A DNA stretch of 64,000 bases from Desulfovibrio sp. A2 (GCF_000226255.1 NZ_AGFG01000050.1:124001-188000), one strand, 5' to 3'; shown: positions 36,519 to 47,296, numbered from the stretch's first letter. Made by a program: numbers and translations. Notes: a model not told the origin generated them from the letters alone.

Positions 36519-37588
36519 TGCGCGGCTCCGGGCGCGGCGTTGGCCGTGGCGTTGGCCGGACCCGGCGCGCCGGTCTGTCCCCCGGTCCGCACGGGCACCG
36601 CGTGGCCCTCACGCAGGGTGACCGTGGCGGGCATGCCCAGGCGCAGCACGTCGCCGGGGTCGCGCACGAACACGCGCGCCTCGTACACCAGCGAGGTGCG
36701 CAGTTCCGGCGTTTCCACGTTGCGGGGTGTGAATTCCGCCGTGGGCGAGATGAACCCCAGCCAGCCCTCCAGCGGCTGGCCGGGCCGGGCGTCGATGGCG
36801 ATTTCGGCGGGCATGCCTTCATGCACGCGGCCAAGCTGGGTTTCGGTCAGGTAGGCGCGCACCCACTTGGGGTCGGTGAGGGCCATGGTGCACACCGGGC
36901 GCTGGGCAGAGGCCATGTCGCCCGGCTCCAGCAGGCGCGAACGCACCACGCCGGACGAGGGGGCGCGCAGTTCGCTGTCGGCGCGGCGCTGTTCCAGCAC
37001 GGCCAGGTCGGCCCGCTGGGCGGCCAGCGAGGCGCGGGCCTCGGCGATGTCCTCGCGCCGGGGGCCTTCCTCCACCAGGGCCAGCTGGGCCTGTGCCACG
37101 CGCAGGCGGGCGGCGGCCCGGTCGCGCGCGGCCAGGGCGTCGTCCACGTCCTGTTCGCGCGCGGCCCCGGAGCCGGACAGGGCATGCAGCCGGGCGTAGG
37201 TGCGCTCGGCATTGGCCAGTTCCACGGCGGCGGCGTCGGCATCGGCGCGGGCCCTGCGCTTTTCCTGCGGGCGGGAACCGTTTTCCAGCCGTTCCAGCGC
37301 GGCGGCCTGCGCGGCCACGCGGCCTTTCGCGCGGGCGATCTCGCGGTCCAGGCGGTCGGTTTCCAGCACGGCCACCAGCGTACCGGGGGCAAGCCGGTCG
37401 CCCTCGCGGGCCACCACGCGGGCCACGCGCTCGGCGTCCTTGAAGGCCAGGGAAACCTGGCGCAGATCCACGTTGCCGTACAGCACCACCAGCCCCGCGT
37501 CGGGCGCGGGGCGCAGGGCGCGCCAGGTCAGCACGCCCCCGGCAATGCACAGCGCCAGCACGGCGAGGATGAGGATGCGTTTCTTCAT
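36515..37588 (-). CDS. HlyD-family membrane-fusion adaptor, YhiI/YbhG-like
   Basis: This 357-residue periplasmic adaptor has one N-terminal membrane anchor (ILILAVLALCIAGGVL), a split lipoyl domain (about residues 38-75 and 210-225), a long Ala/Arg/Glu-rich coiled-coil hairpin (about 80-200) and beta-barrel domains (WVRAYLTETQLGRV, RLGMPATVTLREGHAV). It bridges the ABC pump to an outer-membrane factor. GGAGC lies upstream of the ATG at 37588. It is first in the operon and is read from a promoter whose -35 lies in the 31-bp palindrome. Confidence 0.9.
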   Translation of the reverse strand: MKKRILILAVLALCIAGGVLTWRALRPAPDAGLVVLYGNVDLRQVSLAFKDAERVARVVAREGDRLAPGTLVAVLETDRLDREIARAKGRVAAQAAALERLENGSRPQEKRRARADADAAAVELANAERTYARLHALSGSGAAREQDVDDALAARDRAAARLRVAQAQLALVEEGPRREDIAEARASLAAQRADLAVLEQRRADSELRAPSSGVVRSRLLEPGDMASAQRPVCTMALTDPKWVRAYLTETQLGRVHEGMPAEIAIDARPGQPLEGWLGFISPTAEFTPRNVETPELRTSLVYEARVFVRDPGDVLRLGMPATVTLREGHAVPVRTGGQTGAPGPANATANAAPGAAQ

Positions 37589-37646
37589 GCGCTGCTCCGG
37601 GGCGCACGCGGCAGGCGTGCGGTGGCGGTTCCGGTGGAATGGAACG

Positions 37647-37725
37647 AGCCTAGTTCCGTGCCGGGCAAAAGTCAAATTCAAATTTTAATTTTGAATTTGA
37701 CACCATCCCCGCCACTATCCTATAG
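37647..37725. promoter_or_regulatory. Back-to-back promoters sharing one palindromic operator
   Basis: The operator (37671-37701) has perfect 12-bp arms, GTCAAATTCAAA and TTTGAATTTGAC, around TTTTAAT. Its right end gives TTGACA (37697-37702) and, 17 bases on, CTATAG (37720-37725) for the TetR gene. Its left end gives TTGACT (37675-37670, minus strand) and, 17 bases on, TAGGCT (37652-37647) for the HlyD operon. A TetR dimer here would block both. Confidence 0.8.
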
Positions 37726-37732
37726 CATGCGC

Positions 37733-38515
37733 ATGAAGAAGTCGTCCGAGCATATGCCCAGTGCGTCCCATGCCGCCCCTTCCGTGGCGGCTTCCGGCCC
37801 CGCGTCACCGGGCGCGGCCGGCAAGGGGCCGGAACGCGAGCAGGGCCGCGAATCCACCCGCCAGCGCCTGCTGGAGGCGGCGGGGATGGTCTTTGCCGAG
37901 CACGGTTACGACCGGGCCACCGGCAAGGAAATCTGCGACCTCGCGGGCGCGAATCCCGCTGCCATCAACTATCATTTCGGGGGCAAGGACAAGCTGTACG
38001 CCGCCGCCCTGCACGAGGCGCACCGTCGCTTCCTCACGGCCGAGGATCTGCGCGCCTCGGTGCCCGCGGGCGCGCCCCCGGCCGAGCGGGTGGGTATCAT
38101 CATCCGCGACCTGCTGTCCAACCTGCTCAGCACCGACCCTTCGGCCTGGCAGCTCAAGCTGATGACCCAGGAAATGATGCGCCCCACGCCCTTCCTGGAC
38201 GAACTGGTGCGCGCCGAGATCGCGCCCAAGTCCATGTTCCTGCGCGCGGCCGTGTCCGAACTGCTGGGCCTGCCCGACGGGCACGCCAGGGTGCAGCTTT
38301 CGTGCATGCACATCATTTCCATGTGCCTCAGCATGTACCTGAACCGCGAGATATTCCGCAGGGTGTTCCCCAACCTGGCCCTTTCGGCCGAAGGGCTGGA
38401 ACTGCTGACCGCACATACCCTGGCCTTCGTCACCGGGGGGCTGCGCCAGGTGGCCGCCGCACCGTCCGAACCGTCCGGCCTCGCGCCAGGCGCAGCGCCG
38501 CAGGAGACGCCATGA
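37733..38515 (+). CDS. TetR-family repressor, CecR/CerR-like
   Basis: This roughly 260-residue regulator has a TetR helix-turn-helix (TRQRLLEAAGMVFAEHGYDR, then ICDLAGANPAAINYHFGGKD) after a 40-residue low-complexity leader, and a C-terminal domain with LMTQEMMRPTPFLDELV, resembling the CecR/YbiH group that controls ABC efflux genes in E. coli. Start choice is uncertain: ATGs lie at 37727, 37733 and 37754, none with a clear ribosome site, and the promoter predicts a transcript start at about 37732, so the message may be leaderless. The stop overlaps the outer-membrane factor start by four bases. Confidence 0.85.
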   Translation: MKKSSEHMPSASHAAPSVAASGPASPGAAGKGPEREQGRESTRQRLLEAAGMVFAEHGYDRATGKEICDLAGANPAAINYHFGGKDKLYAAALHEAHRRFLTAEDLRASVPAGAPPAERVGIIIRDLLSNLLSTDPSAWQLKLMTQEMMRPTPFLDELVRAEIAPKSMFLRAAVSELLGLPDGHARVQLSCMHIISMCLSMYLNREIFRRVFPNLALSAEGLELLTAHTLAFVTGGLRQVAAAPSEPSGLAPGAAPQETP

Positions 38516-40068
38516 ACGCGCACCATGCACCGGCCCGGGCTGGCCGCCGTTCCGGCAGGCTGTTTTCGGCCCTGGCGGCGATCCTTTTCCTTGCCCTCGC
38601 GGGGTGCGCCGTGGGGCCGGACCACACCCGGCCCGAGCCGCCCGCCGCGCCCACGGAATGGAGCGCGGCCAAGACCAGGCCCGAGCTTGCCGGGGCCGCC
38701 GCGAAAGGCGGTGCCGAGGCCGCGCGCGCCACGGTGACCACCGCCAGTCCGGACGCCCAGTGGTGGGGCCGCATGGGCGACCCGCTGCTGTCGGAACTGG
38801 TGGCCACCGCCGTGGGGCACAACAACGACACCCTCATGGCCGCCGCCAACCTGCGCGAGGCCCGCGCCGCCGTGGGCGTGGCCGTGGGCGCGCTGCTGCC
38901 CGAGGCTTCGGCCGGGGGCAGCTTCGAGCGCAGCCGGGTGAGCAGCAACACCCTTACCGGCAAGTCGCTGGAAATGGCCCACATGCCGGTGGAAAGCGAC
39001 CTGTACCAGGCCGGTTTCGACGCGCGGTGGGAAATCGACATCTTCGGCGGCGCGCGGCGCGGCGTGGAAGCGGCCCGCGCCCGCGAACGCGCGGCGGACG
39101 CCGGGCTATCCGACATGCTGCTTTCGGTGGCGGCGGAAACGGCCCGCGCCTACGTGGAACTGCGCGGCGCGCAGGCCCGGCTGGACGTGGCCGAGCGCAA
39201 CGCCGAAGCGCAGCGGCGCACGCTGAACCTGGTGCGGCTGCGCCGCGACGTGGGCGTGGCCAGCGAGATGAACGTGTTCCAGGCCGAGGCGCAGTTGCAG
39301 CGCACCGAAGCGCTTGCGCCCCCGTTGCGCGCGGCCGTGGACGCCTCCATCCACCGGCTGGGCGTCCTGTGCGGCATGGCCCCCGCCGCCCTGCGCGAGC
39401 GGTTGGCCCCCCGCGCGCCCCTGCCCGCCGTGCCCGACCTGGTGCCCGTGGGCCTGCCCTCGGACCTGTTGCTGCGCCGCCCGGACATCCGCCGCGTGGA
39501 GCACGAACTGCACGCGGCCACGGCCGATATCGGCCAGCGCGAGGCGGACCTGTTCCCCAAGTTTTCGCTTACCGGCTCGTACGGGCTGAACAGCATTCAT
39601 TTCTCCGACCTGTTCCGCGACGAAAGCCGCGCCTGGACCATCATGCCCGGCGTGCGCTGGGCCATCTTCGAGGGCGGGCGCACTCGGGCCGCCGTGGCCG
39701 CGCTGGAGGCCCGGCGCGAGGCCACCCTGGAGCGCTGGCGCAAGACCGTGCTGGTGGCCTTCGAGGACGTGGAGACCGCGCTGGCCCGCTACGCCGAATC
39801 ATTCGTGGAGCGCGAACGGCTGGCCAGCGCGCTGGCCGCCCAGGCCGAGGCCACCCGGCTGGCCAACGTGCGCTACATGGAAGGCGTGGACGACCTGTTG
39901 ACAGTGCTGGACGCCGAGCGCCGCCAGTTGGAGGTGGAAGAGGCACTGGCCCGCAGCCGCTCCGGCGTGCTGCTGCACCTGGTATCACTGTACAAGGCGC
40001 TGGGCGGCGGCTGGCCTGAAGCCCCCGTGGACGCAGCCGCCCCGGCGGCGGCTCGGCCCGCGCCGTAG
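38512..40068 (+). CDS. TolC-like outer-membrane factor lipoprotein (NodT family)
   Basis: This 518-residue outer-membrane channel has a signal peptide with lipobox (LALAGC, Cys near 32), then AVGPDHTRPE. Two TolC-type repeats follow; typical motifs are WWGRMGDPLLSELVATAV, FDARWEIDIFGGARRGVEAA and LPSDLLLRRPDIRRVEHELH (near 318-337). It would form the exit duct for the divergent ABC system and perhaps for the RND pump downstream. AGGAG precedes the ATG. The gene is translationally coupled to the TetR gene. Confidence 0.92.
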   Translation: MNAHHAPARAGRRSGRLFSALAAILFLALAGCAVGPDHTRPEPPAAPTEWSAAKTRPELAGAAAKGGAEAARATVTTASPDAQWWGRMGDPLLSELVATAVGHNNDTLMAAANLREARAAVGVAVGALLPEASAGGSFERSRVSSNTLTGKSLEMAHMPVESDLYQAGFDARWEIDIFGGARRGVEAARARERAADAGLSDMLLSVAAETARAYVELRGAQARLDVAERNAEAQRRTLNLVRLRRDVGVASEMNVFQAEAQLQRTEALAPPLRAAVDASIHRLGVLCGMAPAALRERLAPRAPLPAVPDLVPVGLPSDLLLRRPDIRRVEHELHAATADIGQREADLFPKFSLTGSYGLNSIHFSDLFRDESRAWTIMPGVRWAIFEGGRTRAAVAALEARREATLERWRKTVLVAFEDVETALARYAESFVERERLASALAAQAEATRLANVRYMEGVDDLLTVLDAERRQLEVEEALARSRSGVLLHLVSLYKALGGGWPEAPVDAAAPAAARPAP

Positions 40069-40258
40069 CAAGGCGGCGTCGGGGGCTAGCCGAAGCCGCC
40101 GGGCGAGAACACGCCATGGCTCCGCACGCGCCAGGAACATGGGGCGGGGGCTTGCGCGCGGGCGCGCTGCATGCCATGACGGCGCACCGTCCGGCGTCAT
40201 GCCTTGGGGGCTGCGCCATCCCTTCCGGACCGTCCGTCCCCTTTCCAAAGGAGACCCC

Positions 40259-40435
40259 ATGCCCGTCATTCCCATGATTCTGACCGTGCTCGGCGCGTGG
40301 CTGTGGTATCAGGCGTTCGTGGCGTGGAAGCGCCACCTGGCCGGAGACCCCAAGGCCCGCACCATCGCGCTGGTGTGCGTGGGCGGGGCGGTGATCGCCA
40401 TGATCGGCGGCATTCTGGGCGGACTGCCCAAATAG
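40259..40435 (+). CDS. Small two-helix membrane protein, 58 residues
   Basis: AAAGGAG lies six bases before the ATG at 40259. The protein has two hydrophobic helices (ILTVLGAWLWYQAFVAW and IALVCVGGAVIAMIGGILGG) separated by a short basic loop (KRHLAGDPKART). A bidirectional terminator follows. No family was recognised. It may be an accessory of the efflux operon, but the 190-base gap to the outer-membrane factor makes this uncertain. Confidence 0.7.
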   Translation: MPVIPMILTVLGAWLWYQAFVAWKRHLAGDPKARTIALVCVGGAVIAMIGGILGGLPK

Positions 40436-40473
40436 CCGCACGTTCCCGCTGCTCGGCTTGCCAGCCAACGAAA

Positions 40474-40505
40474 AACGCGGCGTCTTCGCTTGAAGACGCC
40501 GCGTT
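40474..40505. terminator. Bidirectional intrinsic terminator
   Basis: AACGCGGCGTCTTC pairs with GAAGACGCCGCGTT around GCTT; the minus strand continues into TTTCG. It separates the two convergent efflux operons. Confidence 0.85.
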
Positions 40506-40602
40506 GTCGTTTCGTGCGGCTTGCGGGCGGGCGTGCCCGTCAGTCAGATCCGGCCGATCCGGTTCGTCCGGCTCATTTGGCTCATTCGGCTCATTCGGGG
40601 CG

Positions 40603-41106
40603 TCAGGGAGTGCATTCTCCCGCTTCGCCCCCAGCCAGCGCGTCCAGTTTGTCCAGCAGGCGCAGCATCACCGCGTGGGCGATGTCCAGATGCTCATCCG
40701 GGATGTCGTGCATCAGTTCGTCGCGCAGGGCGAAGCCGATGTCCAGCATGGCGTCGTACACCGGGCGGGCCTGGTCGGTCAGGGCCACCAGCTTCACCCG
40801 GCGGTCGGTTTCCGAGGGTTGGCGGCGTACCCAGCCTTCCTTTTCCATGCGGTCCAGCAGGCGCACCAGTGTGGGGCCCTCCACGCCCAGCAGTTCGGCC
40901 ACCCGCCCCTGGGGGAGCGAGCCGTGCTCGGACAACAGCCAGATGACCACCCAGCTGGTGTCGGAGAGGCCCATGGGGCGGAAGCGCCGGTCGAACTCGG
41001 CCCGCCAGGCGCGGGCCAGTTCCTTCACGGTGTGGCCGAAGCCGTGCGCGCCCTTGCGCTCGGCTCGGTCCACGCGGCAGCGGCGGCAGTTGCGGCCGTC
41101 GCTCAT
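40603..41106 (-). CDS. MarR-family regulator
   Basis: This 167-residue regulator has a MarR winged helix with LPQGRVAELLGVEGPTLVRL and the wing region RRQPSETDRRVKLVALTDQA. The N-terminus carries two Cys (RNCRRCR). It overlaps the outer-membrane factor stop by four bases and is the last gene of the RND operon, so it should be made with the pump and may feed back on it. The ribosome site is weak, consistent with coupling. Confidence 0.88.
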   Translation of the reverse strand: MSDGRNCRRCRVDRAERKGAHGFGHTVKELARAWRAEFDRRFRPMGLSDTSWVVIWLLSEHGSLPQGRVAELLGVEGPTLVRLLDRMEKEGWVRRQPSETDRRVKLVALTDQARPVYDAMLDIGFALRDELMHDIPDEHLDIAHAVMLRLLDKLDALAGGEAGECTP

Positions 41107-42641
41107 TGCGCGGCCGCCACGGCCTTGTCGGGCTTGGCCGAGCCGTTTCCGGCCGCGTCCCCGGATTCGCCGGGCTGCTGCGGGGCAATGCCGCCCCATC
41201 CGCCGCCCAGGGCGCGGTATACCTCGACCACGGCCACCAGCTGGTCGCGCTGGGCCGATGCCAGGGATATCTCCACCTCGAACAGGCTGCGCTCGGCGTC
41301 CAGCACTTCAAGGTAGCTGGAATAGCCGTTGTCGTAGCGCAGCCGGGCCAGGTGCAGCGAGCGGCGCAGCGCGGTGACCTGGGTGGTCTGCGCCTCCACC
41401 ACGCCGCGCGCCTTGCGGTTGGCCACCAGGGCGTCCTGCGCCTCGCGGAAGGCGTCCTGCACGGCTTTTTCGTACCCGGCCAGGGCGGCGCGCTGGCGCG
41501 CCTCCGCCGCTTCCACCCCGGCCTTGACCCGGCCGAAGTCGAAGATGGGCATGGTCACGCTGCCCGCATACCGCCACGTGCCGGAAGGCCCGGTGAACAG
41601 CTGGGTCAGGTCGCTGCTCTCGTAGCCCAGCAGGCCGGTAAGCGAGATGGCCGGGAAGTAAGCCGCCTTGGCCACGCCGATGTTGGCGCTGGCCGCGGCC
41701 AGTTGCTGTTCGGCCTGCACGATGTCCGGGCGGCGCTCCAGCAGGGCCGAGGGCAGCCCGGCGGGCACGGTGGGGGGCACGGGCACGGCGTCCACGGCGA
41801 GGCCGCGGTCCACGGTGCCGGTGACGATCTCTCGCGGGCTTCGGCCGGTCAGCACGCCCAGCGCCGCCTCGCTGGCGGCCACGTTGTATTGCAGGGTATG
41901 CACGGTGGACCGGGCCGACGCCGCCTCGGCGATGGCCTGCCTGTAGTCCAGTTCGCTGGTCAGGCCCAGTTCAAAGCGCACCTTGCGCAGTTCCTGGGTG
42001 GATTCGCGCGAGGCCAGCGTGTCGCGGGCCACCTGCAACTGCTGGTCGTAGGCGCGCAGGTCGAAGTAGGTGCGGGCCACCTGCGCCGTCAGGGCCAGGC
42101 GCACGGTGTCGCGCGCGGCCACGGTGGAGAGCAGTTGGGCGCGCGCCGCCTCGGTGGCGCGGCGGTAGCGGCCCCACAGGTCTACCTCGTACGACAGGGC
42201 GCCAGCGGCACTGTGCAGATCCTGGATGCGTGTCTCTTGGGTGAACGAGTTGAAGGCGTTCAGCGAAACGCGCTGGCGTTCGGTGGAGCCCTGCGCGTCG
42301 AGCCGGGGCATCTGGTTGGCCCGGGCAAGGCCCAGTTGGGCGCGGGCCTCGTCCACGTTGGCGATGGCCTTGGCCAGGTCGCGGTTGTGGTCCAGCGCGG
42401 CGGCCACCAGGGTATCCAGGGCCGGGTCGCCGAAGCCCTTCCACCAGCCGTCCTGCACCGTGCCCGCATCGGCCGTGCCCGCGCGCCAGGCGTCGGGCAG
42501 GTCCATGGCGGGGCGGGCGTGGTCCGGCCCGAAGGCGCAGCCGGACAGCATGCCTGCCAGCAGCGCCGCCGACAGCGCCAGCGCCGCCAGGCGAAGCGGG
42601 CGCGACGGCTGGTCGTATGCGAAGCCCTGAAGGTTAGTCAT
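41103..42641 (-). CDS. RND outer-membrane factor lipoprotein (NodT/OprM family)
   Basis: This 512-residue channel has a signal peptide with lipobox ([14 protein letters not shown], Cys near 35) and TolC-type repeats, with [39 protein letters not shown] and [20 protein letters not shown] (near 300). It completes the tripartite RND pump. It is a paralogue of the protein encoded at 38512-40068; both keep the GPDHxRP start. The gene overlaps the pump gene by eight bases and the MarR gene by four. Confidence 0.93.
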   Translation of the reverse strand: MTNLQGFAYDQPSRPLRLAALALSAALLAGMLSGCAFGPDHARPAMDLPDAWRAGTADAGTVQDGWWKGFGDPALDTLVAAALDHNRDLAKAIANVDEARAQLGLARANQMPRLDAQGSTERQRVSLNAFNSFTQETRIQDLHSAAGALSYEVDLWGRYRRATEAARAQLLSTVAARDTVRLALTAQVARTYFDLRAYDQQLQVARDTLASRESTQELRKVRFELGLTSELDYRQAIAEAASARSTVHTLQYNVAASEAALGVLTGRSPREIVTGTVDRGLAVDAVPVPPTVPAGLPSALLERRPDIVQAEQQLAAASANIGVAKAAYFPAISLTGLLGYESSDLTQLFTGPSGTWRYAGSVTMPIFDFGRVKAGVEAAEARQRAALAGYEKAVQDAFREAQDALVANRKARGVVEAQTTQVTALRRSLHLARLRYDNGYSSYLEVLDAERSLFEVEISLASAQRDQLVAVVEVYRALGGGWGGIAPQQPGESGDAAGNGSAKPDKAVAAAQ

Positions 42642-45600
42642 GGCGCTTCTCCTTGTTGCAATCGGGGCCGCTCTCTTCGGTCCCGTCGGGGGGCAGGTTC
42701 TGGAAGGCCGAGTGACGGTCTTCTTCGCAGTATTTGCCCACGGCCATGGTGCGCATGGCCTCGGTGCCGCGCATGCGTTCGCTCAGGCCCATGATCAGCC
42801 GGTAGAACATGGGGATGAAGAAGGTGGCGATGAAGGTCGCCGCCAGCATCCCGCCGATGACCCCGGTGCCGATGGAGTGGCGGCTGGCCGCCCCGGCCCC
42901 GGTGCTGATGGCCAGCGGCACGCAGCCCAGCACGAAGGCCAGCGAGGTCATGATGATGGGCCGGAAGCGCAGGCGGGCGGCCTCGATGGCCGATTCCACC
43001 AGCGAAAGGCCCTCGTGCCGCTTGATCACCGCGAACTCCACGATGAGGATGGCGTTCTTGGCGGCAAGGCCGATGAGCGTGACCAGCGAGATCTGCAGGT
43101 ACACGTCGTTGGCAAGGCCGCGCAGCCACACCGCGCAGATGGCCCCGAACAGGGCGAACGGCACGGCCATGATGACCGCCAGCGGCAGCGACCACTTTTC
43201 GTACTGCGCCGCCAGGATCAGGAAGACCATGACCAGGCCCAGCACGAACACCAGCGAGGATGACCCGCCGGTCTGCTTTTCCTGGTAGGCGGAACCGGAC
43301 CAGGCCAGGGTGTATTCCGGGGGCAAGACCTCTGCCGCCGCCGCCTCGATGGCGGCGATGGCCTGGCCGGAGCTGTACCCGGCGGCGGGGCCGCCCACCA
43401 CCTTGGCGGCGGGGAACACGTTGAAGCGTTCCACCACTTCGGGGCCGGTCACTTCCTTCACGTCCACCAGTGCGGTGAGGGGGATCATTTCGCCCGACTT
43501 GGAACGAACGAACACGTTGGCCACGTCCGCCGGACGGGATCGGAAGTCGGCCTCCGACTGCAGCTGCACCTTGTAGGTGCGGCCGAACTTGTTGAAGTCG
43601 TTCACGTAGCTGGCCCCGAATGTGGCCTGCATGGTCTCGAAGATGGTGTTCACCGGCACGCCCAAGGCTTTGGCCTTGTTGCGGTCCAGGCTGATGAACA
43701 GCTGCGGCGCGTTGGCGCTGAAGGTGGTCTGCACCCCCGCCAGTTCGGGCCGCTTGGCCGCGGCGGCTGTAAGCTTGCCCACCATGGCGGCCAGGGCCTT
43801 GCTGTCCCCTTCGCCGCGGTTCTGCACGTACAGTTCGAAGCCGCCGGTGTTGCTCATGCCGGAGATGGGCGGCGGGTTGAAGGCCAGCACAACGCCTTCG
43901 GGCACGCCCATGCCCACGCCGAACACCTTGCGGGCGTAATCGAACGACGACTGCCCCTCGCCCTTGCGCTCGTCCCACGGCTTCAGCGGCACGAACGAGG
44001 TGACGAAGTTGGGCTTGGGCATGCCGGAGAGCAGGTCGAGCCCGGTAAGGGTGATCAGGTTGGCCACGCGGGGGTCTTCCATGTGGCTCTTGTCCATCAG
44101 GTCGGCCACCACGCGGCTGCGTTGCAGGCTTGCGCCGTCGGGCAGGATGTACAGGCCGATGATGTAGCCCTGGTCCTCGTCCGGGGCGAGGCCGCCGGGC
44201 ACGATCTGGAAGAGGTGCCAGGTGGCGCCGCCCAGGCAGGCGAACAGCACCAGCGCAAGGCCCGTGCGGCGGATGAGAAAGGTGACGCCGCCGGTGTAGC
44301 GGTGGGTGACGCGCTCGAACCACGCGTTGAACCAGCGGAAGAAGCGCGGCGGTTCATGATGGCCGGGCTTCAGCATCAGGGCGCACAGGGCGGGGGTGAG
44401 CGTCAGGGCCACCAGGCCCGAGATGATCACCGACACCGCGATGGTGATGGCGAACTGCTTGTACATCTGCCCGGCAAGGCCGCCCATGAAGGCCACGGGA
44501 ATGAACACCGAGCACAGCACCAGCACGATGGCGATGACCGGGCCGGTCACCTCTTCCATGGCTTTCAGGGTGGCCTTGCGCGGCGTCAGCCCTTCGGAGG
44601 ACATGATGCGTTCCACGTTTTCCAGCACCACGATGGCGTCGTCCACCACGATGCCGATGGCCAGCACCAGGCCGAACAATGTCAGCGTGTTGATGGAGAA
44701 GCCCAGCGCATACATGCCCGCGAAGGTGCCCACGATGGACACCGGCACCGCAAGGCAGGGAATGAGCGTGGCCCGCCAGTTCTGCAGGAACAGGAACACC
44801 ACCAGGAACACCAGCACCATGGCTTCCATCAGGGTATGCACCACCTCGTTGATGGAGATGCGCACGAACTTGGTGGTGTCATAGGGGATGGAGAAGCTGA
44901 TGCCGTCGGGGAAGCGCTGCGACAGTTCCTGCATCTTGGCGGCAACGCGGTCTGCCGTATCCAGCGCGTTGGCCCCCGGCGCAAGGTACACGCCCACGGC
45001 AACGGTGGGCTTGCCGTTGAGCTGGGTGCGCATGTCGTAGTCCTTGGCACCCAGTTCCACGCGCGCCACATGCTTGAGCAGCAGGGTGGAGCCGTCTGGC
45101 TCCGCCCGCAGGATGATGTTTTCGAATTCCTCGGGGGTGGCAAGCCGCCCCTGGGTGGTGACCAGGTAGTTCAGTTCCAGCGGGCTGCTGGAAGGCTCCT
45201 GCCCGATGCGCCCGGCGGCGAACTGGGCATTCTGTTCGCGGATGGCCTGCGTGACGTCGCCGGGGGTCAGCTTGAGCTGGGCCAGCTTGTCAGGGTGCAG
45301 CCAGATGCGCATGGAATAGTCTTTGGCGCCGAAGATGGAGGCGTCGCCCACGCCGGGAAGGCGCTTCAGCTCGTCCACCACGTTCACCAGCACGTAGTTG
45401 CTGATGTACACCGAGTCGTATCGGCCATCGGGCGAGAAGGTGTTCACCACCTGGAGGATGGAGGGCGACCGTTTGGTCACGGTGACGCCCTGACGGCGCA
45501 CTTCTTCCGGCAGCGCGGCGGTGGTGGCCTGCACGCGGTTGTTGACGTTGATGGTGGCCTGGTCGGGGTCCGTGCCCACGGCGAAGGACACGGAAATGGT

Positions 45601-45867
45601 CATCTGTCCGTTACCGGCGCTGACCGAGTTCATGTACAGCATGCCGTCCACGCCGTTGATCTGCTGCTCCAGCGGCGAGGCCACGGTGGCCGCGATGACC
45701 TCGGGGCTGGCGCCGGGGTAGGTGGCGGAGACGATGACCTGGGGCGGCACGATTTCCGGGTACTGCGCGATGGGCAGCGTGCGCATGGCCATGAACCCCG
45801 CCAGCATGATCACGATGGAGATCACGCAGGCGAAGATGGGGCGGTGGATGAAGAAACGCGATATCAT
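42634..45867 (-). CDS. RND multidrug efflux pump, HAE1 (AcrB) family
   Basis: This 1077-residue proton-driven pump has 12 helices and two large periplasmic loops, as in AcrB. The proton-relay Asp pair lies in [17 protein letters not shown] (near 407-408) and the Lys in [15 protein letters not shown] (near 940). The N-terminus [20 protein letters not shown] and [20 protein letters not shown] fit HAE1 pumps. Substrates are usually antibiotics, detergents or dyes, but specificity cannot be inferred. AGGA lies nine bases before the ATG. The C-terminal 25 residues are polar and extend past the usual end. Confidence 0.96.
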   Translation of the reverse strand: MISRFFIHRPIFACVISIVIMLAGFMAMRTLPIAQYPEIVPPQVIVSATYPGASPEVIAATVASPLEQQINGVDGMLYMNSVSAGNGQMTISVSFAVGTDPDQATINVNNRVQATTAALPEEVRRQGVTVTKRSPSILQVVNTFSPDGRYDSVYISNYVLVNVVDELKRLPGVGDASIFGAKDYSMRIWLHPDKLAQLKLTPGDVTQAIREQNAQFAAGRIGQEPSSSPLELNYLVTTQGRLATPEEFENIILRAEPDGSTLLLKHVARVELGAKDYDMRTQLNGKPTVAVGVYLAPGANALDTADRVAAKMQELSQRFPDGISFSIPYDTTKFVRISINEVVHTLMEAMVLVFLVVFLFLQNWRATLIPCLAVPVSIVGTFAGMYALGFSINTLTLFGLVLAIGIVVDDAIVVLENVERIMSSEGLTPRKATLKAMEEVTGPVIAIVLVLCSVFIPVAFMGGLAGQMYKQFAITIAVSVIISGLVALTLTPALCALMLKPGHHEPPRFFRWFNAWFERVTHRYTGGVTFLIRRTGLALVLFACLGGATWHLFQIVPGGLAPDEDQGYIIGLYILPDGASLQRSRVVADLMDKSHMEDPRVANLITLTGLDLLSGMPKPNFVTSFVPLKPWDERKGEGQSSFDYARKVFGVGMGVPEGVVLAFNPPPISGMSNTGGFELYVQNRGEGDSKALAAMVGKLTAAAAKRPELAGVQTTFSANAPQLFISLDRNKAKALGVPVNTIFETMQATFGASYVNDFNKFGRTYKVQLQSEADFRSRPADVANVFVRSKSGEMIPLTALVDVKEVTGPEVVERFNVFPAAKVVGGPAAGYSSGQAIAAIEAAAAEVLPPEYTLAWSGSAYQEKQTGGSSSLVFVLGLVMVFLILAAQYEKWSLPLAVIMAVPFALFGAICAVWLRGLANDVYLQISLVTLIGLAAKNAILIVEFAVIKRHEGLSLVESAIEAARLRFRPIIMTSLAFVLGCVPLAISTGAGAASRHSIGTGVIGGMLAATFIATFFIPMFYRLIMGLSERMRGTEAMRTMAVGKYCEEDRHSAFQNLPPDGTEESGPDCNKEKRHD

Positions 45868-45898
45868 AAAGGAATCCTGCTAAGAACGCGGCGGCGTT

Positions 45899-47167
45899 CT
45901 AGTTTGCGGCCTTGGTCGCGTTTCCGGAGGGGGCCTGGCCCGACTGACTCGACTGGCCCGACGGGGTTGCCTGGGCTTCGCGGGGCTGGCCGATGGTCAC
46001 CGACTGGCCGGGGCGCACCTTCAAAAGGCCCTCGACCACGTAGCGTTCACCGGCGGCAAGGCCCTTTTCCACGATGTATTCGTTGCCGATGGGCAGGCCG
46101 ATCTCCACGGGGCGCGGCTGGGCCACGTCGCCTTCGCCGATCACCCACACCATGGGACCCTGCTGGGTTTGCAGCACGGCGCGTTGGGGAATGGCCAGGG
46201 CGTTGGTGTACACCGCGCCGCTCATGACCACGCGCACGAACTGGCCGGGCAGCACTTCGGCCTCGGGGTTGGGGAATTCGGCGCGCACGCGGATGGTGCC
46301 GGTCAGCGGGTCCACCAGCGGGTCGATGAAGTTCACCGTGCCGGTGCGCTTGTAGGTGGAGCCGTCGATGAGGCGCACGACCACGTCGTACCCTTTCTTG
46401 GGCAGGGTGATGCGCCCTTCCTCGCGCATGCGGCGCAGGCGGAACAGGTCCACGCTGGGGGCCGAGAAGTTCACATACACCGGGTCCACCTTGGAGATGG
46501 TGGTCAGCAGGCTGCCGTCGGCGGTGGTGGTGACCAGGCTGCCCTCGGAGCGGGTTTCCTTGCTGGTCATGCCCGAGATGGGGGCCTCGACGCGGGTGTA
46601 GCCAAGGTTGATGCGCGCGGTCTTCACGCGGGCGCGCGCCTCTTCCAGCGCGGCCTTGGCCGAATCGAACTCGGCCACGGCGTCGTCGCGGTCCTTCTGG
46701 CTGACGGCGTTCTCGCGGTACAGGGGCAGCACGCGGTCACGGTTGCTCTGGGCGCTCTGCAGGCGCGCCTCGGCCTGGGCCTGCTGGCCCAGGGCCTGGT
46801 CCAGGTCCGCCTTGAACGGTTCGGGGTCGATCTCGAACATCAGGTCGCCCTTCTTCACCGGGCGGCCTTCGGTGTAGGCGCGGCGCATCAGGATGCCGCC
46901 CACGCGGGCGCGCACCTCGACCTCGCGCGAGCCAGCCGTCTGCCCCACGTACTCGTAGGTCAGGGGCAGGTCGCGCGGCTGCACCTGCTGCACCACCACC
47001 AGGGGGGCGGGCATGGCCTTGGGCGCGGCGGAGTCGTCCTTGCAGCCGACAAGCATGGCCGACAGGCCCGTCAGGCCTATCAGGCCCATGAGGGCCGACA
47101 GGGTCAGAACCTGGGAGAACCGCCCGGCGCGGGCGCGGAGGGAGGCAAGGGAGAAGTCGTGGGGCAT
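45899..47167 (-). CDS. RND periplasmic adaptor (AcrA/MexA family)
   Basis: This 422-residue adaptor has a lipobox (SAMLVGC, Cys near 42), a lipoyl domain (VEVRARVGGILMRRAYTEG; GYTRVEAPISGMTSKETRSE), a coiled-coil hairpin (about residues 110-185) and barrel domains ending with RYVVEGLLKVRPGQSV. It links the RND pump to the outer-membrane factor. GAGGAGG precedes the ATG at 47167; a longer frame to 47212 has no site. The C-terminal SGQSSQSGQAPSG tail is low complexity. It is 31 bases from the pump gene. Confidence 0.95.
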   Translation of the reverse strand: MPHDFSLASLRARAGRFSQVLTLSALMGLIGLTGLSAMLVGCKDDSAAPKAMPAPLVVVQQVQPRDLPLTYEYVGQTAGSREVEVRARVGGILMRRAYTEGRPVKKGDLMFEIDPEPFKADLDQALGQQAQAEARLQSAQSNRDRVLPLYRENAVSQKDRDDAVAEFDSAKAALEEARARVKTARINLGYTRVEAPISGMTSKETRSEGSLVTTTADGSLLTTISKVDPVYVNFSAPSVDLFRLRRMREEGRITLPKKGYDVVVRLIDGSTYKRTGTVNFIDPLVDPLTGTIRVRAEFPNPEAEVLPGQFVRVVMSGAVYTNALAIPQRAVLQTQQGPMVWVIGEGDVAQPRPVEIGLPIGNEYIVEKGLAAGERYVVEGLLKVRPGQSVTIGQPREAQATPSGQSSQSGQAPSGNATKAAN

Positions 47168-47296
47168 GGGGTGGTTCCTCCTCGGCGCGGGGCACGTGCA
47201 CTGCGCCGACATGCGGGACGTTGGATGTGTTGTCCGGAATTCCGGCGCGCCGTTCCGGCCCGGAAAAGCGACGGGGCGGGGAGCGGGAGGGGAAAA

